Positions 34,446 through 40,881 of a stretch of 47,554 nucleotides of DNA are shown here, in pieces. This DNA comes from Victivallales bacterium (GTDB taxonomy: Bacteria; Verrucomicrobiota; Lentisphaeria; Oligosphaerales; Oligosphaeraceae): the NCBI GenBank assembly GCA_017417585.1, contig JAFPYX010000007.1, positions 1-47,554 of the forward strand, given 5' to 3'. Below the pieces are notes generated by a model. The model searched no databases and was not told the origin of the DNA. It saw only the letters and a program-made list of their open reading frames with translations. Position 1 is the stretch's first letter, and the number at the start of each line of letters is the position of its first letter. A program made the translations under genes and the position numbers.

Positions 34446-35465
34446 CTATAGCTCCATGAACGCCGCGTCCTCCGGCACCGACTCGTAGTCCAGCTCCGCA
34501 GCCGCCGGGGAGACGGCCCCCAGCGCCGCGCGGCCCGCCGCCCGCGTCTCGGAAGCCCGCCGCAGACGCTCCGCCTTCTGCATCCAGTGGGAGAGCCACA
34601 GCCGGATGTCCTCGCGGAACGCCCCCTGGGAGGCGTTGTCCGCCAGCCAGGTCCGGGCCTTCCGCAGCTCCGCGTCCACGTCTAGGGCGGGATAGGCACC
34701 CCGCCACAGCTCCACCGCCATCGCCAGCTTCTCCCCGTGGAACTGGCAGTCGCCGTCCCAGTCGAAGCTGATCCCGCCCGCCGACGGGCATTGGGGGGAT
34801 TCCGGCGCTCCGCCCTGGGCGGACGCCGCGGACGGACGGACGGACGGACGGATTTCTTCTTTTTCCCTTTTTTCTTCTTTTAAAAATTCTTCCTTCTTGG
34901 GAATACCCTGTAGGACGCGCGTACGCGCACATACAGCAAGTGTGCCAGCTTGTGTGCCATGTTGTGTGCCGACAAGTGTGCCCGTTTCTCCATATTTTTC
35001 GCCGTTTCCGATTCTCGGCAAGCCGTTTGCAAGTGTGCCATATTGTGTGACCGATTCCGTCCCGACTTGTGTTCCAGGGCATTCCTCCCCGTCGGCCGCC
35101 GCCTCCGGCACGTCGTCGGCGCAGGGGCTGGCCACCCCCTGGTAGCGCGCGTAGTTCACGATGCGGTAAACCGTCCCCCAGCGCCGCGACACCCGCGCGG
35201 GGACCATGAAGCCGGACTCGGTCAGTGCGTCCACGACCGTCCGCGCCTGCTTCAGCGACATCCCCCACTCGGCGGCCAGGCGTCGCAGGCTCACCGCCAC
35301 GTCGCCGGGCTCCAGCCGCCCGAAGAGCGGGTCGTCGCACCCCCGGTACGCGGCCTCGAGGATCAGCCACACCATCGCCCCGCAGAACTCCAGCCCGCGG
35401 CGGCGACGGACGCAGCTCTCCCGCATCCCCCGCCAGATCTTCACCCAGCCCGACTGACCCGTCAT
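34446..35465 (-). CDS. Replication initiator with winged-helix domain
   Basis: A 339-residue phage replisome organiser. Residues about 1-115 form a winged-helix-like domain (WVKIWRGMRESCVRRRRGLE; LRRLAAEWGMSLKQARTVVD; GTVYRIVNYARYQ). A flexible linker of GT-x2-GT repeats follows (about 130-180), then a charged stretch and a helical C-terminal part (LSHWMQKAERLRRASETRAA). The linker DNA consists of 12-bp iterons (34937-35077), the lambda O style of an origin inside the initiator gene. GGGAGG precedes ATG 35465, which overlaps the ssb stop as ATGA. The helicase loader follows. Confidence 0.8.
   Translation of the reverse strand: MTGQSGWVKIWRGMRESCVRRRRGLEFCGAMVWLILEAAYRGCDDPLFGRLEPGDVAVSLRRLAAEWGMSLKQARTVVDALTESGFMVPARVSRRWGTVYRIVNYARYQGVASPCADDVPEAAADGEECPGTQVGTESVTQYGTLANGLPRIGNGEKYGETGTLVGTQHGTQAGTLAVCARTRVLQGIPKKEEFLKEEKREKEEIRPSVRPSAASAQGGAPESPQCPSAGGISFDWDGDCQFHGEKLAMAVELWRGAYPALDVDAELRKARTWLADNASQGAFREDIRLWLSHWMQKAERLRRASETRAAGRAALGAVSPAAAELDYESVPEDAAFMEL
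34831..34850 (-). repeat. Tetranucleotide repeat (GACG)5 in the initiator gene
   Basis: Five perfect GACG units lie in coding sequence, giving RPSVRPS in the protein, directly beside the AT-rich tract. A change of one unit would shift frame and truncate the initiator's C terminus. Confidence 0.8.
34851..35077 (-). other. Candidate phage replication origin (iterons plus AT-rich tract)
   Basis: Twelve-bp units around the core TGTGTGCC begin at 34937, 34949, 34961 and 34973, and again at 35030, 35042 and (degenerate) 35066. They lie next to a strongly AT-rich, strand-asymmetric tract at about 34851-34905. The whole is inside the replication initiator gene, with SSB before it and the helicase loader after it. 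This is the arrangement of lambdoid origins. Confidence 0.65.
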
Positions 35466-35899
35466 GGCCACCTCCCGCGCTGCTGCCGAGGCTGGGGAGG
35501 AGGATTCTGCGGACTCTGGTACGACGACGGCGCAGGCCCCGGCTGGCCAGGAGCCCCCGCCGTGAACGCCGGAGGCATGTACATCGCGCCCGGCATCACC
35601 GAGGAGACATACAGCTCCAGCGACTGGAAGTCGCGCCCGTCCTGGCTCTTCCTGCGCCGCACCGAAAGCCGCCCCGAAAGCGCCACCCGCTGCCCGTCCC
35701 TCAGACGCGCGGCCTCCGCGGCCGCCTCCGGCTGCGTCACCGCCACCCGGAGTTCCTCCCACGTCTCCTGGCGGGACTTCCCGTCGAAGCGCGAGAACGC
35801 CACCTGCAGGACCGTGTACGACCCGCCCGACTGGCTCTGCGCCGTCGCCGGAAGCCCCTTCACCACGCCCGACAGCGTGAACTGGTTGATGTCAGCCAT
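35462..35899 (-). CDS. ssb: Single-stranded DNA-binding protein
   Basis: A 145-residue protein with an OB-fold-like pattern: INQFTLSGVVKGLPATAQSQ, YTVLQVAFSRF, WEELRVAVTQPEAAAEAARL, then LRDGQRVALSGRLSVRR and FQSLELYVSSV. A proline/glutamine/glycine-rich tail follows, but without the acidic DDDIPF-type tip of bacterial SSB. It protects single strands at the phage fork. ATG 35899 lies ten bases after GGGGGAGG; the longer upstream frame is arginine-rich and unlikely. Its stop overlaps the initiator start. Confidence 0.82.
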   Translation of the reverse strand: MADINQFTLSGVVKGLPATAQSQSGGSYTVLQVAFSRFDGKSRQETWEELRVAVTQPEAAAEAARLRDGQRVALSGRLSVRRRKSQDGRDFQSLELYVSSVMPGAMYMPPAFTAGAPGQPGPAPSSYQSPQNPPPQPRQQRGRWP

Positions 35900-36257
35900 T
35901 CGCCGCCACCTCCCCCGGCGCTCCCTGCGCCGCCAGCGCCGCCGCCCGGCGGCCAATCCGCGTCCGCCCGTCGGGACGGCTCATCAGGGCCTCGATGTCG
36001 CTCTTCCGCCACAGCGCCTTCCGCCCGTCGCGGCGGTCCCGGCCGCAGGGCGTCAGCCCCGCCGTGCTGATCCGCTTGTGCATCGCGGCCTGGCTGATCC
36101 CGTAGAGCACCGCCGCCTGCGCCGTCGTCAGCATGTCGCCGGACGCGAAGCCGTCCAGCGCGCGCACAATCTCCTCGTCCGGGATGTCCCGGCGGTACCG
36201 GCTCATCAGCACGCCGCGCACCGTCTGTATCTGGTAGTTCGCCCAGTCGTTTCTCAT
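35892..36257 (-). CDS. Excisionase/MerR-like DNA-binding protein
   Basis: A 121-residue protein. Its centre (MLTTAQAAVLYGISQAAMHK, then GLTPCGRDRRDGRKALWRKS and DIEALM) has the winged-helix pattern of excisionases and MerR-like proteins: helix, turn, recognition helix, wing, and a tryptophan or tyrosine before the last helix. It may be the directionality factor for the integrase or an early regulator; it is far from int but heads the replication block. The ribosome site is the recurrent AGGAGAACG leader. Confidence 0.65.
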   Translation of the reverse strand: MRNDWANYQIQTVRGVLMSRYRRDIPDEEIVRALDGFASGDMLTTAQAAVLYGISQAAMHKRISTAGLTPCGRDRRDGRKALWRKSDIEALMSRPDGRTRIGRRAAALAAQGAPGEVAANG

Positions 36258-36393
36258 CTTGCTCGTTCTCCTATGGGTTGAAGTCGTCCGTTCTCAGAAT
36301 TGCGAAAAAAAGAAAAAGAAGCGCGGCGGCGGACGACGCGGTGGAGAACGAAAAGAAAGACCCCGCGCCCCTTCGCCGTCGCCGCGCAAAAGC
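36258..36393 (-). other. Non-coding purine-rich spacer
   Basis: A 136-bp spacer that includes the shared AGGAGAACG ribosome-site module (36264-36272) and, on the + strand, a run of A/G-rich sequence at about 36303-36322 and 36350-36362. No open frame with a start signal and no clear hairpin with a T run is visible. Confidence 0.4.
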
Positions 36394-36516
36394 CTAGTGG
36401 CCGGACCGCCAGAAGAAGATCCGCGCCGTCTCCGCCAGCATCCCCGCCAGCAGCCACACGCCCCAGTCCCCGATCCAGTACGTCATGACCCCGTAGATCT
36501 CAGCCAATGTCCACAT
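36394..36516 (-). CDS. 40-residue membrane peptide
   Basis: A small protein (MWTLAEIYGVMTYWIGDWGV, then WLLAGMLAETARIFFWRSGH) with one hydrophobic helix over residues about 5-33 and a basic end. GGGAGG stands six to seven bases before ATG 36516, and the start lies inside the end of the upstream gene. Small inner-membrane peptides of this type occur in phage early regions; no role can be assigned. Confidence 0.55.
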   Translation of the reverse strand: MWTLAEIYGVMTYWIGDWGVWLLAGMLAETARIFFWRSGH

Positions 36517-36829
36517 CGCACACCTCCCTTCCGCACCGTTTCGCGGGGCGGTTGAACCGTTCCCAGGCGTTCCGCACCTGCCCCAGCGCCTCCAGGCGCG
36601 CCGCCTCGTGGCGCAGCAGCCCAAGATGCCAGTCCAGTCCGCGGCACAGGTGGCGCGCCGCCTCGCAGACCGACAGCGGGGACAGCGCCCCGTCGCGCCG
36701 GATGGCGTCGGACATCTCGCACGCCATCAGCAGCAGGGCGTCCCGCTCGTTCTCGAAGCCGACCTGGGCGTCCGTCAGGGCGCCCTGAAGCCATGTCTCG
36801 AACCTCTGTCTGGTTCCACTTTTATCCAT
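36500..36829 (-). CDS. Small helical phage protein, unknown
   Basis: A 109-residue mainly helical protein (RQRFETWLQGALTDAQVGFE; LLLMACEMSDAIRRDGALSP; ARHLCRGLDWHLGLLRHEAA). No family recognised. The ribosome site is the AGGAGAACG module at 36833-36841, three bases before ATG 36829. It overlaps the 40-residue membrane peptide gene by 17 bp. Confidence 0.62.
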   Translation of the reverse strand: MDKSGTRQRFETWLQGALTDAQVGFENERDALLLMACEMSDAIRRDGALSPLSVCEAARHLCRGLDWHLGLLRHEAARLEALGQVRNAWERFNRPAKRCGREVCDVDIG

Positions 36830-36839
36830 CGTCGTTCTC

Positions 36840-37091
36840 CTATGGTTCGATTTCCCTCACGATCTCCGCCGTCGCCGTCGGGTACGGACGGGCCGCCCCG
36901 ATGGAGTACAGCACATAGCCGGCCTTCCGCCCGTCCGCCGAGTAGCTCAGCCGCCCCCGGTTCCCCGGCATCAGCGGGGACAGCGCGTTCCTCAGCGCCG
37001 TCTTCCCCGTGCTCCGGAACCACAGCAGCTCCTCCCGGCCGGGGGAGACCACCTTCACCAGCGTCCGGAAATGGCAGGCGGAAGCGCCCAT
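36840..37091 (-). CDS. Small basic phage protein, unknown
   Basis: An 83-residue protein (MGASACHFRTLVKVVSPGRE, ELLWFRSTGKTALRNALSPL, SYSADGRKAGYVLYSIGAA) with alternating strands, probably a small beta-rich fold. No family recognised. GGAGG lies seven bases before ATG 37091, which is 2 bp after the preceding stop. Confidence 0.58.
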   Translation of the reverse strand: MGASACHFRTLVKVVSPGREELLWFRSTGKTALRNALSPLMPGNRGRLSYSADGRKAGYVLYSIGAARPYPTATAEIVREIEP

Positions 37092-37093
37092 CG

Positions 37094-37516
37094 TCACGCC
37101 TCCCCCGACAGCGAGTCGTCCTCGTCGTCCGCCCCCTCGCCGGGCTCCTCCGGCTCCTCGCCGGACTCCTCCGTGTTGCAGAACAGGTCCGCCTTCTCCT
37201 GCATCGTCATCGGCTCCACGTCGGTCTCCCCCGTGTCCGTCCGAGTCACCGTCTTCATCCCGCGCTCCGGCACGTTGTAGGAGACCTCGCACGACACCTT
37301 CCGGTACTCGTACCCGTCGTGGATCATCATCGTCGCGCGCTGGATCACGTTCTGGAAACGCGCGATCTCCGACTTGCACTGGGCGCAGAACTCCTTCATC
37401 CGGGCCTCCTGGTCATCCCGGTCGTGGACGGCCCGCGCCAGCTCCTGAGCCAGCGCGACCTTCTCCGGATCCGTCAGAAGGCACTTCATCATCTGCGTGA
37501 TCGTCTTCTTCTCCAT
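37094..37516 (-). CDS. Phage early protein with acidic tail, unknown
   Basis: A 140-residue protein. An N-terminal helical region (EKVALAQELARAVHDRDDQE) leads into a coiled coil with C44 and C47 (FCAQCK), then a strand-rich module (YRKVSCEVSYNVPERGMKTV, RTDTGETDVEPMTMQEKADL) that I recognise as a recurrent motif of unnamed phage proteins. The C terminus is strongly acidic (EEPEEPGEGADDEDD). A variant of the shared ribosome-site module is at 37522-37530. Confidence 0.68.
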   Translation of the reverse strand: MEKKTITQMMKCLLTDPEKVALAQELARAVHDRDDQEARMKEFCAQCKSEIARFQNVIQRATMMIHDGYEYRKVSCEVSYNVPERGMKTVTRTDTGETDVEPMTMQEKADLFCNTEESGEEPEEPGEGADDEDDSLSGEA

Positions 37517-37520
37517 CGTC

Positions 37521-37742
37521 TCATTCTCCTTGTTTGGTTGGGTTCTGTTTCGGCTTGATCCAGCATATCTTCAGGTCATCCTGAAGAATGCAAAGCAGCC
37601 GGTTCCACTCCGCCGCGTCTTCGGCAAGGCACCGGCACAACTGCTCGTGGCTGATTGTCCTCCTGACCGCATATCTGCACATCGTATCGACCAGGATGGC
37701 CATCTCGGCGACCAGCGACTTGATTTCATCCTCGTGCGTCAT
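37521..37742 (-). CDS. Small helical phage protein, unknown
   Basis: A 73-residue helical protein (MTHEDEIKSLVAEMAILVDT; HEQLCRCLAEDAAEWNRLLC; LQDDLKICWIKPKQ). No family recognised. Its ATG overlaps the preceding stop by 4 bp (ATGA), which argues for a coupled, real gene. Confidence 0.6.
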   Translation of the reverse strand: MTHEDEIKSLVAEMAILVDTMCRYAVRRTISHEQLCRCLAEDAAEWNRLLCILQDDLKICWIKPKQNPTKQGE

Positions 37743-37966
37743 TCCCTGGCCTCCTTGAGTCGCTTGACGTAGCCAAGGATTTTCCTCAGGCAGTCGCCGC
37801 AGATGTCGTACGGATGATAGCACTCCCTGTAATGCGCTCCGAACTCGGCGACCTGGATGCGCCACTTCTTGCCGTCGGCCTCGAAGCGGCCATGGTATGT
37901 GCCGGAGGAATAGTCCACGGGCTTTTCCACACCGCAGATGTCGCAGTAGGCAGTTTCCCTCTTCAT
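37739..37966 (-). CDS. Small zinc-knuckle-like protein
   Basis: A 75-residue protein with two cysteine pairs, C8-x2-C11 (YCDICG) and C56-x2-C59 (ICGDC), that could hold one zinc ion. Between them is a strand-rich segment (GTYHGRFEADGKKWRIQVAE). It resembles small zinc-ribbon proteins of phage early regions. Both ends overlap neighbours by 4 bp, so it belongs to a coupled gene chain. Confidence 0.62.
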   Translation of the reverse strand: MKRETAYCDICGVEKPVDYSSGTYHGRFEADGKKWRIQVAEFGAHYRECYHPYDICGDCLRKILGYVKRLKEARE

Positions 37967-38307
37967 TTGCTCTTCTTCCTCCGTTTTCTCGTTGCCTCGT
38001 ATTCAAGGACCTCTTGCTCACGCCACTTAATCCACTCGCAGTACCTGTCCAGCTCCTCGCCACGCATCGGGTACGCCACTCTTGTCAGCACGGTGTCGGC
38101 GTTCTCCTTGCGGAAGCACTTGTACGCCAGCCTGGCCTTGCAGTGCACCAGCAGGCCGTTGGCGTTGAGCAGCCAGCGCCCACCCGGACAGTAGCGCTGA
38201 ATGGTGTCTTTCATATCGCACATGAAGCACTTGGACTTGCCGGTATGGATGTATGGCAGGCGCTCCACCAAGTGCCCACCGGGGAAGTAGCAGTCACCTA
38301 TCGGCAT
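37963..38307 (-). CDS. Cysteine-containing phage protein, unknown
   Basis: A 114-residue protein with C6, C27-x2-C30 (KCFMCDMKD) and C40 near the N terminus, then GGRWLLNANGLLVHCKARLA, YKCFRKENADTVLTRVAYPM and a basic C-terminal helix ending in KRRKKSK. It is possibly zinc-binding. Its ATG lies inside the end of the upstream 53-residue gene, and its stop overlaps the next gene by 4 bp. Confidence 0.6.
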   Translation of the reverse strand: MPIGDCYFPGGHLVERLPYIHTGKSKCFMCDMKDTIQRYCPGGRWLLNANGLLVHCKARLAYKCFRKENADTVLTRVAYPMRGEELDRYCEWIKWREQEVLEYEATRKRRKKSK

Positions 38308-38455
38308 CGCGTACCTCCTTATTCTTAATCGGCTCGCCTACAAAGCACCCTCTTTTCAGACTCTTCCTCTTGCAGTCCCATCCGGCACCGCATGACCTGT
38401 CGCCGTTGCCGCCTCGCTTGCACTCGGCGCAATTTGTGAATCGCGGTTCGCTCAT
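38294..38455 (-). CDS. 53-residue cysteine-rich protein
   Basis: A short gene starting at ATG 38455: MSEPRFTNCAECKRGG, then SCGAGWDCKRKSLKRGCFVG. Five cysteines (9, 12, 22, 28, 37) and many basic residues suggest a zinc-binding mini-protein. It is preceded by the shared AGGAGAACG ribosome-site module (38461-38469) and overlaps the following gene by 14 bp. These two signals are the reasons for calling so short a frame. Confidence 0.55.
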   Translation of the reverse strand: MSEPRFTNCAECKRGGNGDRSCGAGWDCKRKSLKRGCFVGEPIKNKEVRDADR

Positions 38456-38482
38456 TCTTTCGTTCTCCTGTTGGGTTGGTTG

Positions 38483-40030
38483 TCACGCGGCCAGCGCCGC
38501 GCGGTAGAGCGCCTCCGCCAATGCAGGCGGCACGGCGTTCCCGATTTGCTTCTTCGCGGCGGTATCCCCGCCGCAGAACTGGTAGCCGTGCGGGAATCCG
38601 GTCGCGTCGGCCAGCTCCCGCATCGTGAGCATCCGGTGGGTGATGTCGAGCTTGTATTGCCGCCCGTCCGGAAGGGTTAGGACGCGCCCCTGGACCAGCC
38701 CGAAGTGGTCCTTGGTGGTGATGGTGTCCAGGGGGACATCGGCGCACTTGGCTCCGGATCCGTTGCCGAAATACTTGACGATCAGAGGCTCTACCATGCC
38801 GATTGCGCCCGCCGTGGCAATGGTCGGCAGGACGCCCCCCCGGACCACGCCAGCGGACTGCTGGGGGACGAAAAGAGGCTCCACCAGGCCATAGCGGTTG
38901 CGCGTGTCGATGACGGGGATCGGCATCTCGACGCCGTGGTTGCGCTCCTCGCCGCCGTTGTAGCGGGTGAGGAACGGCGCCACGACGGCATGCGTCCCGT
39001 GAGTGCATGTGATCGTGTTCAGCGGACTGTCGGTAGATCCTGACACGCCGCCGTTCCTGGTGTGCGACAGGTCCAGCCACAACGGGCGGACAAGCGCGAT
39101 ATTTCCCATTCCTGCTGCGGTAATGGTTGGGAGTGGCCTGGTAAGAGGAACCGCCGTGAACGGAATTTGGTTTTCCTTTGTTCCGCGCAGGACAATCAAA
39201 AACGGCTCCGCCCATGCGCCCCAGTACTTCCGGACCCCCGCCTCGATGCGCCGAAGCGTGTTGTCGCACAGCGGACGCTCCCGGTCGAAAATGCTCTTGC
39301 CCGGGATGCTCCAGTCGATGATCTCCGAGGCCGGCCGCCACGCCGGAAGATCCCTGAACAGGGCGGCAGGCTCCCGCGTATGCGTCGGTTCCGGCCACAC
39401 GATGCGTTCGCCGGACGACTTGCGGACGGCCTGGACGATGAGCCGTTCCCGGCTGGTGTGGGCGCCGTAGTCCGCCGAGTTGAGTATCTGCCATTCAACG
39501 CGGTAGCCGCTTGCCTGGATCTCCCGTATCCAGAGGTTGAAGAACGCACCCCTATGACGCGGGTCGGGCTGCCCCGCACGGTACCGCACGCCCCTGAAGG
39601 TCGTGTCTGCGTCGAGCAACGGCCCCCAGGACAGCAGCTCCGGCACATTCTCGACATACATCCGCCGGCACTTCGTCAGGCGCAGGAACGGCAGCAGATG
39701 CTCCGGCTGGCTGCGCAGCTGGTTGCTCCGGGGCTGACCGCCCGCCGCAACGCTGTGGTGCGTGCAGGACGGAGAAGCCCAGAGGTAGTCCAACCGCTCC
39801 GGGTCGCAGTCGAAGATCTCGTTGGGGACAATGCCCTCCACCGGGGTGCATGCGCGGCCGAAGTCGGGCACGATCTCCGGATGGTTGGCGGCCAGCGTCC
39901 GGACCGCCGTATCCCAGTGGTTGAACCCACGCCCCTCGTATGCCATGCCGGCCGACTGGAAGACGTTGATCGCGCCGGTCACGCTTCCACCGCCGCCGCA
40001 GAACAGGTCGATGAATCGGATGGGTTTCAA
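38483..40030 (-). CDS. C5-cytosine DNA methyltransferase
   Basis: A 515-residue modification enzyme that would transfer methyl from SAM to cytosine C5. Motif I is FIDLFCGGGG (6-15); motif IV is ASPSCTHHS with catalytic C89 rather than the usual PCQ; motif VI is E127-N-V; motif X is Q495-IGNAVPP. The target-recognition part (about 300-450) is long and contains repeated PLxTIT...LV-PL units. No restriction partner is visible, so it is an orphan, perhaps shielding phage DNA. The start is TTG 40030 with the AGGAGAACG module seven bases upstream; the frame extends further but lacks any start signal. Confidence 0.9.
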   Translation of the reverse strand: MKPIRFIDLFCGGGGSVTGAINVFQSAGMAYEGRGFNHWDTAVRTLAANHPEIVPDFGRACTPVEGIVPNEIFDCDPERLDYLWASPSCTHHSVAAGGQPRSNQLRSQPEHLLPFLRLTKCRRMYVENVPELLSWGPLLDADTTFRGVRYRAGQPDPRHRGAFFNLWIREIQASGYRVEWQILNSADYGAHTSRERLIVQAVRKSSGERIVWPEPTHTREPAALFRDLPAWRPASEIIDWSIPGKSIFDRERPLCDNTLRRIEAGVRKYWGAWAEPFLIVLRGTKENQIPFTAVPLTRPLPTITAAGMGNIALVRPLWLDLSHTRNGGVSGSTDSPLNTITCTHGTHAVVAPFLTRYNGGEERNHGVEMPIPVIDTRNRYGLVEPLFVPQQSAGVVRGGVLPTIATAGAIGMVEPLIVKYFGNGSGAKCADVPLDTITTKDHFGLVQGRVLTLPDGRQYKLDITHRMLTMRELADATGFPHGYQFCGGDTAAKKQIGNAVPPALAEALYRAALAA

Positions 40031-40095
40031 TTTCGTTCTCCTATTGTTTCGGTTGAATCGCCGGACGGGGGACTGTCCGCCAGGCAAAAAAGGGG
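40031..40095 (-). other. Short spacer with shared ribosome-site module
   Basis: A 65-bp gap carrying CAACC..AGGAGAACG (in operon sense, 40034-40042), the same leader as four other early genes. No terminator is seen, so the methyltransferase is likely co-transcribed with the first early gene. Confidence 0.4.
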
Positions 40096-40293
40096 TTACT
40101 TCTGCTGCGGGTTGGATGTAGCGGGAGATGCAGACTCGCATTGCGCCGCGCTGAAGTGATGGTGGTACGCCTCGCTGATCAGGAAGCGGAGGCAGTCCGA
40201 CTTCGTCCGGCGCTCCAGCTTCCGGCACAGGGCTCGAAGCTGCGAGGCCTCCTCTTGGTTCGCATAGAGGCTAAGGCAGATTGTTTTAGCCAT
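40096..40293 (-). CDS. Small regulator-like protein, first leftward gene
   Basis: A 65-residue protein: a short strand (AKTICLSLYANQ) and two helices (EEASQLRALCRKLERR; SDCLRFLISEAYHHHF), an arrangement that fits a ribbon-helix-helix DNA-binding fold, with a polar tail. It is the first gene after the early promoter, so a Cro- or Arc-like regulator of the switch is plausible. A TTAAAGAAA box lies 33 bp before its start. The ribosome site is AAAGGA at a normal distance. Confidence 0.6.
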   Translation of the reverse strand: MAKTICLSLYANQEEASQLRALCRKLERRTKSDCLRFLISEAYHHHFSAAQCESASPATSNPQQK

Positions 40294-40389
40294 TTTATTT
40301 TTCCTTTTACTTTAAAAAAACTTTCTTAAAGAAACTTTTAAGGTAAAAAAAGACATCAGAAAAACATCTTTTCCTATGTGTTCTGACAT

Positions 40390-40417
40390 ATTATAATTGC
40401 TTAAAGAAATTTCGCAA
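40390..40417 (-). promoter_or_regulatory. Early leftward promoter
   Basis: In leftward sense, -35 TTGCGA (40417-40412) and a perfect -10 TATAAT (40395-40390) are 16 bp apart. The box TTAAAGAAA (40401-40409) fills the spacer. Transcription would begin near 40383 and enter the long leftward operon. Confidence 0.7.
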
Positions 40418-40445
40418 GCGATTTTTAGAAATATTTTGTATTTTT

Positions 40446-40473
40446 TTGAAATTTTCTTTAATAACCTTATATT
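40446..40473 (+). promoter_or_regulatory. Repressor promoter
   Basis: -35 TTGAAA (40446-40451), spacer 16 bp, -10 TATATT (40468-40473). An inverted copy of the operator box (40453-40461) sits in the spacer. The start of transcription would be near 40480, leaving a leader of only about 12 nt and no ribosome site before ATG 40492. Confidence 0.65.
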
Positions 40474-40491
40474 AAGTAAAATTGCAAAACC

Positions 40492-40881
40492 ATGGAATAC
40501 AAGATTACAAAAGATATTATTAGCTTTCTACAAAGCAAACTCACAGAAAGGGGGGCAAAAGCCACCCTATGCAGACAAGCTGGCATTAGACAGTCTGCTT
40601 TGTCTAAGATAATCAACGGGCAAGCCAAATCGGTATATCATGAGATTTGGCAAAGGCTATGTACGGTTTTCCCTGAATTGTCTTCTATGGCTCAGGTAGA
40701 GGGTGTCCCATATATCAATCACTCAGTTTTAGCCAGGAACATTTCAAACTCCACGGTGAATAATAATGTTTCGAGTGACCTGGAGACCTTTCGGCGCAAG
40801 GTGCTTGATGCCATCATGCAAAGCGACCTCACCCCTGATGCCAAGGAAAAGGTTTACAACCTAGTTAGGGAGGTGAAGTGA
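40492..40881 (+). CDS. Prophage repressor (helix-turn-helix)
   Basis: A 129-residue protein with an XRE-like helix-turn-helix at about residues 22-46 (AKATLCRQAGIRQSALSKII, with N43 after it), a linker rich in N and S (ARNISNSTVNNNVSSDLETF), and a short helical C-terminal domain likely for oligomerisation. There is no LexA-type S24 protease part, so induction would not be by self-cleavage. It is divergent from the early operon, has a near-leaderless messenger, and is coupled to the next gene (TGATG). Confidence 0.78.
   Translation: MEYKITKDIISFLQSKLTERGAKATLCRQAGIRQSALSKIINGQAKSVYHEIWQRLCTVFPELSSMAQVEGVPYINHSVLARNISNSTVNNNVSSDLETFRRKVLDAIMQSDLTPDAKEKVYNLVREVK

Larger units (their letters stand above)
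40294..40491. promoter_or_regulatory. Lysis/lysogeny switch region with three operator-like boxes
   Basis: A 198-bp, very AT-rich divergent region. The 9-mer TTAAAGAAA occurs at 40326-40334 (inside the 13-bp palindrome TTTCTTAAAGAAA, 40322-40334), at 40401-40409, and inverted at 40453-40461. The second and third lie in the spacers of the leftward and rightward promoters. This is what a repressor controlling both transcripts needs. Confidence 0.75.
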
